DNA of 9,518 nt, from assembly GCA_020346805.1 (NCBI GenBank), contig CP070790.1:1641817-1651334 (forward strand), given 5' to 3'. Origin of the DNA: Planctomycetota bacterium. GTDB lineage: Bacteria > Planctomycetota > Phycisphaerae > UBA1845 > PWPN01. Both the position numbers and the translations under genes were made by a program. Below are positions 1-6,641 of this stretch, piece by piece (the first letter of the stretch is position 1; every line of letters begins with the position of its first letter). The notes under the pieces are model-generated. The model saw only the letters and a list, made by a program, of their open reading frames with translations, was not told the DNA's origin and did not search any database.

Positions 1-3
1 ATG

Positions 4-37
4 ATTGGCAATCTTGGCCTAGAATGTAGATATCCTA
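4..37 (-). repeat. Repeat-border motif and glnS-tail-like trace downstream of the PNPOx gene
   Basis: Bases 24-37 read ATGTA followed by GATATCCTA. The same two pieces flank the REP-like hairpin at 4617-4647, where about 18 bases of palindrome separate them. Bases 5-22 resemble the glnS 3' end: they match the sequence around 4783-4799 at roughly 16 of 18 positions and could read Ala-Lys-Ile-Ala on the minus strand. The GATATCCTA motif overlaps the stop codon of the neighbouring gene, as it does at 4100-4108. This is a short similarity at the window edge, so it may be partly chance; the flanking sequence outside the window would decide. Confidence 0.35.
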
Positions 38-445
38 TTTCAATGCCACCTCCTCATACTCCAGATCCGTTGTGGCCATTATCCGGATGCAGTCCGGTTT
101 CATGCGGATGACCACATATTCCGGGTCGGCGGGATCCTCAATGTAATTCTTCAGCAGGGGAACGGCCTTAAAGAGCTTCAGCTTGTCATCGTTATCCGTA
201 CTCACCGAACATTCGCCGGCAATGCGAGCATGCTTGCCTTCCTGGTTGCAGAAACAGTACTCGGCATGGGTAACTTTCATCAACTGATTGATCTTATCTG
301 AGGTCTTCCCACTGGCGCACCACAATTCATCATCCATCCACGCCCAACCGGCCATCGGCCTGACCCCCACCGTCTCACCGTCCGTCGTGGCCAACGTCCC
401 CCAACCCGTCTCTTTCATCAGCGCTTTGACATCGTCTATATTCAT
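35..445 (-). CDS. Pyridoxamine 5'-phosphate oxidase-like (general stress protein 26 type) flavin-binding protein
   Basis: This 136-residue protein has the look of a small PNPOx-like split-barrel protein: an N-terminal helix, then GTLATTDGETVGVRPM (about residues 16-31), a LWCASGKTSDKINQL segment (41-55) and a late VVIRMKPDCIRI strand (111-122). Family members bind FMN or a related flavin, or sometimes F420 or haem, in a cytoplasmic dimer. Most have no assigned substrate, and this one lacks features that would make it the PLP-forming PdxH. The length is usual for the family and there is no signal peptide. The ATG at 445 is preceded by GGGAG (minus strand, 457-453) at 7 nt, which supports the start. 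It is transcribed divergently from the GH28 gene, with REP-like hairpins between them. The fold is fairly sure; the ligand and role are unknown. Confidence 0.85.
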   Translation of the reverse strand: MNIDDVKALMKETGWGTLATTDGETVGVRPMAGWAWMDDELWCASGKTSDKINQLMKVTHAEYCFCNQEGKHARIAGECSVSTDNDDKLKLFKAVPLLKNYIEDPADPEYVVIRMKPDCIRIMATTDLEYEEVALK

Positions 446-461
446 TGCCGATCTCCCAAGT

Positions 462-483
462 TAGGGCAGGTTCTCCCTGCCGA
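462..483 (+). repeat. REP-like hairpin, copy 1
   Basis: TAGGGC head with a perfect 6-bp stem GGCAGG (465-470) / CCTGCC (476-481) around the loop TTCTC, ending in GA as copy 5 does. Compared with copy 5 (stem GGCGGG/CCCGCC), the A:T pair replaces G:C on both arms, so pairing is kept. It sits just upstream of the PNPOx ribosome binding site and would lie in that gene's leader if transcription starts further out. The GTAG head is degenerate here (GTTAGGG). Confidence 0.6.
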
Positions 484-486
484 ACA

Positions 487-511
487 ATGTAGGGCATGTC
501 GATGGCATGCC
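487..511 (+). repeat. REP-like hairpin, copy 2
   Basis: ATGTAGGGC head and a perfect 6-bp stem GGCATG (493-498) / CATGCC (506-511) with a 7-nt loop. The sequence continues CGTTAGTAGC, which resembles TGTTAATAAC after copy 4 (4589-4598), so the similarity runs beyond the hairpin. The GTAG tetranucleotide directly before the palindrome is the hallmark of REP elements handled by REP-associated tyrosine (Y1) transposases. No such transposase lies in this window. Confidence 0.6.
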
Positions 512-533
512 GTTAGTAGCTTACACTATCAAT

Positions 534-563
534 TTGCCTGGGTCATGCGGAAGTAATTATACT
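534..563 (+). promoter_or_regulatory. Candidate sigma70-type promoter for the SGNH-GH28 gene
   Basis: TTGCCT at 534-539 (-35, 4 of 6 to consensus) and TATACT at 558-563 (-10, 5 of 6) are 18 nt apart. They lie about 80 bases before the GTG start, giving a leader of roughly 75 nt. It is the best pair seen in 446-645, but it is a motif match only. Confidence 0.35.
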
Positions 564-632
564 GCCAAATAAAACGCATCGGGAGAGCCTGTTCAAATAG
601 TTTTCAGATTTCAGCTAAAAAGGCCTCTTTTC

Positions 633-640
633 AAGGAGGA
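633..640 (+). promoter_or_regulatory. Strong Shine-Dalgarno fixing the GTG start of the GH28 fusion gene
   Basis: AAGGAGGA ends 5 nt before GTG at 646. The near-perfect site decides in favour of this GTG, which is also the start that gives the complete signal peptide. Confidence 0.8.
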
Positions 641-645
641 TCCCA

Positions 646-2766
646 GTGTCTAAAAATCGCTATCAAGGGCATATTGCAGCCGCTACTGCCTTTCTGATCG
701 CCTTATGTTTGCTCGCCGTAACCGCGCTTCAGGCCCGGGACAAGCCGCCCCTGCCGCGGGTTCTGATCATCGGCGATTCCATCTCCATCGGCTACACCGA
801 CCACGTTCGCGAAATGCTCGCCGGTAAAGCGGAGGTCCAGCGCATTCCCCAAAACGGTGGCCACACCTGGAGAGGCCTGAAGCGGCTGGAAGCATGGCTC
901 GGCTCGGAAAAATGGGATGTGATCCACTTCAACTGGGGCATATGGGATCTCGTTCATTTCCGAGAGGGAAAATATGACGTAACCGGCAAACGTGTCTCCA
1001 CCCGGAAACAGTACGCAGAGAACCTGGGCCGACTGGTTGCCCGGCTCAAGGCCACCGGGGCCAGGCTGATCTGGGCCGACACCACTCCCGTACCTGACAA
1101 GGTCGTCGGATGCATCATGGGCCAGGAGATCGAGTTCAACACAGTCGCCCGAGAGGTGATGGACAAACATGGCGTTACCGTCAACGACCTGCATACCTAT
1201 GTCGCCCCACACCTTGGCAAATACCAGCAACCCAATGACGTCCATTTCAAGCCGGAGGGTTCCATATTTCTGGCCCACAAGGTCGCCCGCACTATTTTGA
1301 ACGCTTTGCGCAATCCCACATCACCCTTTGACATGCCTGAGATCAAACCGCCCATATTTCCGCAGCGGATCGTCGACATTCGTAACTACGGTGCCGTTGA
1401 CGACGGCAAAACGCTGAACACCCAAGCAATCGCCAAAGCAATTACGACCTGCGCTTGGGAGGGCGGGGGGCGTGTTTTGGTTCCACCGGGTATATGGCTT
1501 ACGGGCGCAATCCATCTCAAGAGCAACATCGATTTGCACCTCGCCCAAGGAGCTGAACTGCGTTTCAGCACCAACCCCGAGGACTACCTCCCCGCCGTCT
1601 TCGTACGATGGGCCGGGTTTGAATGCTACAACTATTCGCCGCTGATCTACGCCAACGGCTGCACCAACATTGCCATCACCGGCCCAGGCACACTCGAAGG
1701 GCAGGGAAAACCCTGGTGGAATTGGACCAAACATCAGGACCGCGTCGCGCAGAAACTTTACGACATGGTACTCTCCGACATAGCGGTTCAAGACCGTGTT
1801 TTCGGCAACCGGAAGGATCCTCTCCGTCCTCAGTTCTTCCAACCGATCAACTGTAAAAACGTTTTCATTGAAGGTGTCACCATTACCAGCGGACCCTTTT
1901 GGACTATTCAATGCGTCTACTGCCAAAATGTTCTCATACGCAAGATCGCCATTATTAACCACGGGCCCAACAACGATGGTATCAACCTCGATTCATCCCG
2001 GAACGTACTCATTGAGCATTGCACCTTCGCTACCGGCGACGACTGTATCGCACTGAAGTCGGGATTGAACGAGGATGGTTGGCGTGTCGGCCGACCCACC
2101 GAGAACGTCGTCGTACGCCACTGCCGAATGAAAAAAGGCCACGGCGGCGTGGTCATCGGCAGCGATATGTCGGGCAATGTGCGCAATCTGTTTGTGCACG
2201 ACTGCGACTTCCATGGCTCATCAACGGGTATCCGAATCAAGTCGTCGCGCGGCCGGGGCGGTGTGGTCGAAAATCTCTGGTATCAGGACATTAATCTGGG
2301 TGATATCTTTCGCCAGGGAATCGTAATGCATACCGACTATAAAGCCTGGTTCGGCTCCGATCATGGCAAGGCCCCAACTTTCCGGAACATCCATATCGAG
2401 AATGTGACCTGTCAGCACGTCGCCCAAGCGGCCCGCATCGCCGGCCTTCCCGAGCAGGCCATCGAAAATATTACCCTTAAAAACGTCACCATTAACGCTA
2501 AGGACGGCCTCACCTGTACCAATACCAAAGGCCTAAATCTGGTCAATGTTGCCATCACCCCGAAAACCGGAAACGTTATGCACATAAAAGATATTCAGGA
2601 TGTGATCATTCGGCAGGGTCACTGCCCCAAGGGGGCAAATCCCTTCTTGCGTGTCGAAGGCAGCACAAGTAAAAATGTAAAAATAATAGATACGGATATT
2701 TCAAAAGCGAAGGTTCCGATCGAATTGGGCAAAGATGTCAAGCCCACTGTAGTGATACAAAAATAA
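646..2766 (+). CDS. Exported SGNH/GDSL esterase fused to a GH28 polygalacturonase-like glycosidase
   Basis: Two-domain secreted protein of 706 residues. Residues 1-30 form a signal peptide (basic start, then a hydrophobic run AATAFLIALCLLAVTA, ending in LQA). An SGNH hydrolase domain spans about 37-222: VLIIGDSISIGY carries the nucleophile Ser45, Asn96 lies in HFNWGIWD, and NDVHF supplies the Asp198/His200 pair. From about 240 to 700 comes a right-handed beta-helix GH28 domain opening with a VDIRNYGAVDDG motif typical of the family. Its catalytic motifs are all visible: NDG with Asp444, GDDC with Asp465/Asp466, GHG with His499, and RIK at 530-532. GH28 enzymes hydrolyse polygalacturonan or rhamnogalacturonan by inversion; an SGNH partner would plausibly remove acetyl esters. 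Both domains look active. Exact substrate is not determined; xylogalacturonan or another uronide is possible. The URO-D-like gene follows after about 119 nt on the same strand. Confidence 0.9.
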   Translation: MSKNRYQGHIAAATAFLIALCLLAVTALQARDKPPLPRVLIIGDSISIGYTDHVREMLAGKAEVQRIPQNGGHTWRGLKRLEAWLGSEKWDVIHFNWGIWDLVHFREGKYDVTGKRVSTRKQYAENLGRLVARLKATGARLIWADTTPVPDKVVGCIMGQEIEFNTVAREVMDKHGVTVNDLHTYVAPHLGKYQQPNDVHFKPEGSIFLAHKVARTILNALRNPTSPFDMPEIKPPIFPQRIVDIRNYGAVDDGKTLNTQAIAKAITTCAWEGGGRVLVPPGIWLTGAIHLKSNIDLHLAQGAELRFSTNPEDYLPAVFVRWAGFECYNYSPLIYANGCTNIAITGPGTLEGQGKPWWNWTKHQDRVAQKLYDMVLSDIAVQDRVFGNRKDPLRPQFFQPINCKNVFIEGVTITSGPFWTIQCVYCQNVLIRKIAIINHGPNNDGINLDSSRNVLIEHCTFATGDDCIALKSGLNEDGWRVGRPTENVVVRHCRMKKGHGGVVIGSDMSGNVRNLFVHDCDFHGSSTGIRIKSSRGRGGVVENLWYQDINLGDIFRQGIVMHTDYKAWFGSDHGKAPTFRNIHIENVTCQHVAQAARIAGLPEQAIENITLKNVTINAKDGLTCTNTKGLNLVNVAITPKTGNVMHIKDIQDVIIRQGHCPKGANPFLRVEGSTSKNVKIIDTDISKAKVPIELGKDVKPTVVIQK

Positions 2767-2771
2767 TCTTG

Positions 2772-2791
2772 GTCAACGTCAAATCGTTGAC
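2772..2791 (+). terminator. Hairpin after the GH28 gene, weak terminator candidate
   Basis: GTCAACG (2772-2778) and CGTTGAC (2785-2791) form a perfect 7-bp stem with a 6-nt loop, 6 nt after the TAA stop. No run of T follows on the plus strand (TGGAAAAGAA), so it may be an mRNA-stabilising or partial attenuation hairpin rather than a full terminator. Confidence 0.35.
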
Positions 2792-2834
2792 TGGAAAAGA
2801 ATAAGAACTTAAAACCTGGATCAAAAATGGTCAC

Positions 2835-2840
2835 TATAAT
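2835..2840 (+). promoter_or_regulatory. Candidate -10 box before the URO-D-like gene
   Basis: A perfect TATAAT lies about 46 bases before the chosen start, but no convincing -35 is found 16-18 nt upstream. TTGACT at 2787-2792 is too far away. It could give the gene its own transcription besides read-through from the GH28 gene. Confidence 0.25.
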
Positions 2841-2874
2841 CTACCCCTGTAGCAGAATTTGCTATAAATGACTT

Positions 2875-2879
2875 GGGAG
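2875..2879 (+). promoter_or_regulatory. Shine-Dalgarno deciding the start of the URO-D-like gene
   Basis: GGGAG lies 6 nt before ATG at 2886. The earlier in-frame ATG at 2868 has no purine-rich site before it, and this GGGAG would fall inside its coding sequence, so 2886 is preferred. Confidence 0.65.
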
Positions 2880-2885
2880 CTTTCA

Positions 2886-3962
2886 ATGAAGACTATGAAT
2901 TCACGCGAGCGTTGGCTGGCCATTCTTAACGGCAGACAGCCTGATCGTATTCCCACCGATCTCTGGTGCACCGATGAGGTCAGTGACAGATTGAAAGCTG
3001 ATTTGAGCTGCCCGGATAATGAATCGCTTTGCCGCCGCCTCCACATAGATCGGCCGCACCATATTGAAGAACCCTCCGGGCCCCTTGTGCGTTGCAGATT
3101 GTCCCACCACCCAAACGATCCCCAGGCGAATATCTGGGGCGTGCGCCTAAAGGATGTGAATTACGGCACCGGAATTTATAGTGAGACCGTTTATCATCCG
3201 CTGGCTAATGTCACCAGTGTGGCCGAAGTCGAGGCGTTTCGCTGGCCCCGCGTGGAAGACTTTGACTATTCGTCCATCGAGTCGGAATTCGCCAAAATAG
3301 ACGGCTCTCGAATTGTCCAGGCCGGACGTTTTGAACCGTTTCTGCTTGCCTGTCAGATGCGAGGAATGGAGCAGGCCTATATGGATTTGCTGGTCGAACC
3401 GGCCATTATCCAGGCTATTCTCGAACACATCTTTGAGTTCCACTATCAGCACAACCGCCGTGTCTTCGAGGTTGGGGCGGGTCGGATCGATTTATTTTAC
3501 CTAGCAGAGGATCTCGGTTCCCAGACCGGACCGCTCATCAAACTGGAAACCTATCGGCAATTCCTGAAACCCAATCAGATTCGGATGGCGGACCTGGTAC
3601 GCAAGTTTGGCATCAAGATACTCTACCATACCGACGGCGCCGCTCGAATATTCCTTAACGACCTGATCGACGATGTGGGAATCGATGTGCTCAATCCCAT
3701 ACAGTGGCGGTGTCCGGGCATGGAGCGGGATAGCCTGGTAAAAGAATTCGGCCGGCGGGTCGCCTTTCATGGGGCAGTTGATAATCAATACACGCTGCCC
3801 TTTGGGTCCGTGCAAGAAGTTGTTGAGGAGGTCAAACAAAACATCGAATTGTTCGCCGAAGCCCGTTGGATCTGTGCTCCCTGTCACCGGATTCAACCCA
3901 ATACACCCACTGCCAACATAGTTGCAATGTATGAAACTATACACGAGTTGGGTAGGCTCTAA
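2886..3962 (+). CDS. Uroporphyrinogen decarboxylase (URO-D)-family protein, not HemE; possible methyltransferase-like
   Basis: From the ATG at 2886 the protein has 358 residues (an ATG at 2868 would add six). It has the layout of the URO-D/MtaA-CmuA superfamily: the start MNSRERWLAILNGRQPDRIP, a mid-protein FDYSSIESEF/QAGRFEPF region, GIKILYHTDG (about 242-251), FHGAVDNQYTLPFG (304-317) and a C-terminal APCHRIQPNTPTANI (331-345). The arginine-rich PxWxMRQAGR motif of true HemE is absent, so haem synthesis is unlikely. Methyltransferase members bind zinc through His-x-Cys plus a distal Cys; here His248-Thr-Asp250 with Cys330/Cys333 could be a variant site. The protein is cytoplasmic, with no signal peptide. 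It follows the GH28 gene on the same strand, suggesting co-expression. A role in demethylating sugars or in corrinoid methyl transfer is a guess; the family assignment is solid. Confidence 0.82.
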   Translation: MKTMNSRERWLAILNGRQPDRIPTDLWCTDEVSDRLKADLSCPDNESLCRRLHIDRPHHIEEPSGPLVRCRLSHHPNDPQANIWGVRLKDVNYGTGIYSETVYHPLANVTSVAEVEAFRWPRVEDFDYSSIESEFAKIDGSRIVQAGRFEPFLLACQMRGMEQAYMDLLVEPAIIQAILEHIFEFHYQHNRRVFEVGAGRIDLFYLAEDLGSQTGPLIKLETYRQFLKPNQIRMADLVRKFGIKILYHTDGAARIFLNDLIDDVGIDVLNPIQWRCPGMERDSLVKEFGRRVAFHGAVDNQYTLPFGSVQEVVEEVKQNIELFAEARWICAPCHRIQPNTPTANIVAMYETIHELGRL

Positions 3963-3982
3963 ACGGGAATGCTCTAAAGTGT

Positions 3983-4012
3983 GTAGGGCTGGTCGTGTCC
4001 GCCGATATCCTG
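3983..4012 (+). repeat. REP-like hairpin, copy 3 (decayed stem)
   Basis: GTAGGGC head at 3983-3989, arms GGCTGGT and GTCCGCC (3997-4003) around CGT, then GATATCCTG. It matches copy 5 at 27 of 30 positions (3982-4011 against 4617-4646), but the substitutions leave one mismatch and two G:T pairs in the stem. It lies 20 nt after the stop of the URO-D-like gene. Confidence 0.6.
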
Positions 4013-4066
4013 GCCCATAGGAACTTGACCACGTTCTATTTTGTTCTCGTGCCCTGGTCCCAGGTC

Positions 4067-4140
4067 CCCCATCCTCGCCGCGGTGAGGGTAGGGGGATGG
4101 ATATCCTATTATTTCTTAGCTTGCCCCTTGGCGATCTTGG
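4067..4140 (-). repeat. Direct repeat copy B: hairpin plus duplicated glnS 3' end
   Basis: This 74-base stretch aligns with 4722-4794 with about eight differences, including one gap (roughly 89% identity by eye). It contains an imperfect palindrome (CCCCATCCTCGC against a G-rich arm), the border motif GATATCCTA (4100-4108), and on the minus strand the final codons of glnS (4109-4140, reading TKIAKGQAKK then stop). Similarity ends near 4140, where the codons no longer follow glnS. It lies just downstream of the membrane-protein stop. Confidence 0.8.
4109..4140 (-). pseudogene. glnS 3'-terminal fragment
   Basis: About ten C-terminal codons of glutaminyl-tRNA synthetase without the rest of the gene. 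The peptide TKIAKGQAKK corresponds to [10 protein letters not shown] at the end of the intact gene at 4763. The frame can be opened upstream to about 4303, but that extension only shadows the membrane-protein gene. The fragment is a by-product of the direct repeat, not a gene. Confidence 0.6.
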
Positions 4141-4152
4141 TAAAGCATGCCA

Positions 4153-4545
4153 TTACTCTCTCGTTTGATTCTCGCGGCGGTACTGAATAAACTCTCTCAG
4201 GGCAACACTGACCGTTCCAAATGCCAACATGGCGAAGACAATGAGCATCGGCCCGAACCAATAGACTACACCGACCCCGCCGGCACATCCGACCAGGGGC
4301 CATATGTAGATATGAAGAAATTTGGTTTTACTGGTATCGGTAAGACGCTCAAATATCACGACGCCGATGGCAAAACCTAAAGCGGTTACCACTGGAGCCA
4401 GCGGCCAGAGAATTATTAGTAACCAGTGGGTATCCGATTTAAATGTTGTAATAGCGGCAGCCATCCAAAAAAAATAGAAAATACCGCCGAATAAAAGTGA
4501 TACGCTCGTCTTAATCAACACTTTCCAGAGTTGTTTGATATCCAC
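4153..4545 (-). CDS. Hypothetical small integral membrane protein, about four TM segments
   Basis: I do not recognise this 130-residue protein. Hydrophobic stretches at about 10-32, 41-64, 78-96 and 97-116 suggest four transmembrane helices. A charged loop (about 65-76, ERLTDTSKTKF) separates the second and third, and the tail is polar (REFIQYRRENQTRE). There is no cleavable signal peptide and no catalytic motif. The start is GTG at 4545; GGAG then AGAGTGTT precede it, so the Shine-Dalgarno is acceptable and lies inside a short repeated sequence (4551-4571). The gene is on the same strand as glnS, 217 nt downstream of it, and sits between two direct repeats that both carry the glnS tail. This suggests that it arrived with, or was duplicated along with, that segment. 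The hydrophobic pattern and usable start make it likely real; function unknown. Confidence 0.65.
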   Translation of the reverse strand: MDIKQLWKVLIKTSVSLLFGGIFYFFWMAAAITTFKSDTHWLLIILWPLAPVVTALGFAIGVVIFERLTDTSKTKFLHIYIWPLVGCAGGVGVVYWFGPMLIVFAMLAFGTVSVALREFIQYRRENQTRE

Positions 4546-4550
4546 AACAC

Positions 4551-4624
4551 TCTCTCCAGTAGATGTAGGGCATGACCCGATGACTTGCTGTTAATAACTC
4601 TCCGTCTCTCAGTAGATGTAGGGC
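4551..4624 (+). repeat. Two short direct repeats carrying REP-like copies 4 and 5
   Basis: TCTCTCCAGTAGATGTAGGGC at 4551-4571 recurs at 4605-4624 with one C fewer, 54 nt apart. Each leads into a REP-like hairpin. The first copy, read on the minus strand, also provides the GGAG before the membrane-protein start, so this repeat serves as part of that gene's leader. Confidence 0.7.
4565..4598 (+). repeat. REP-like hairpin, copy 4 (decayed)
   Basis: GTAGGGCATG head identical to copy 2. The distal arm has drifted (ACTTGCTG instead of GCATGCCG), so the stem is weak, but the trailing TGTTAATAAC still resembles CGTTAGTAGC of copy 2. It is recognised by similarity rather than by pairing. Confidence 0.5.
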
Positions 4625-4647
4625 GGGCCGTGCCCGCCGATATCCTA
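4618..4647 (+). repeat. REP-like hairpin, copy 5 (best stem)
   Basis: GTAG head, then a perfect 7-bp stem GGCGGGC (4622-4628) / GCCCGCC (4632-4638) with loop CGT, followed by GATATCCTA (4639-4647). All five copies in the window point the same way. It lies in the glnS to membrane-protein interval, where transcription of the minus strand would fold it. Confidence 0.7.
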
Positions 4648-4762
4648 TCGGATAATTATTCACATTCAATATCGGGTAATTCAACAGGACTTGCCACCGG
4701 CCGATGTGGATAGAGGAGGTGCCCCATCCTCGCTGCGGCGAGGGTGGGGGACGGACATCCTA

Positions 4763-6460
<1,698 letters not shown>

Positions 6461-6559
6461 GCTCTAAATATCCTTTTATTTTCATCCCTTTTATTTAATC
6501 TTCTTCTCCATGCCTCCCGGTCTCAGGAGTGAGATTTCTTATTAACTTCGGGTATTATA
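6461..6559 (-). promoter_or_regulatory. glnS leader with candidate -10 box and small hairpin
   Basis: On the minus strand a perfect TATAAT lies at 6559-6554, about 93 nt before the glnS ATG; the -35 region is poor (CGTGAA or similar). The intervening leader contains a 6-bp hairpin CTCCTG-AGAC-CGGGAG (6529-6514, one G:U pair) and then A/T-rich sequence up to the AAGGA site. No T-box or known riboswitch is recognised. Confidence 0.4.
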
Positions 6560-6641
6560 CATACTCCTGTCCTTGATTCACGTATCTGTTCTGGGGCGTT
6601 GTACGGTACGCGTCTGCCAGGATGATGATAGATTCATATGC

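Noticed and set aside
703..1278. Long minus-strand reading frame (191 codons) inside the GH28 fusion gene
   Set aside because: It is antisense to clear SGNH motifs, with no recognisable domain or ribosome binding site; GC-rich coding sequence often leaves such frames open.
1321..1962. Minus-strand reading frame of 213 codons within the GH28 domain
   Set aside because: It overlaps conserved GH28 coding sequence, and the predicted protein has no recognisable motif.
2886..3962. hemE, true uroporphyrinogen decarboxylase
   Set aside because: The N-terminal PxWxMRQAGR substrate-binding motif is missing, and the C-terminal region fits the non-HemE URO-D group.
4021..4064. Terminator after the URO-D-like gene
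   Set aside because: GAAC/GTTC (4021-4036) followed by TATTTTGTT, and CCTGG/CCAGG (4053-4064), are short, weak stems; neither is convincing by itself.
4109..4303. Separate 64-codon minus-strand gene ending in KIAKGQAKK
   Set aside because: Only the last ~10 codons resemble glnS; the rest lies in another frame of the membrane-protein gene. Treated as a duplicated glnS end.
462..4647. CRISPR array
   Set aside because: The repeats are dispersed, degenerate hairpins without regular spacers or cas genes.
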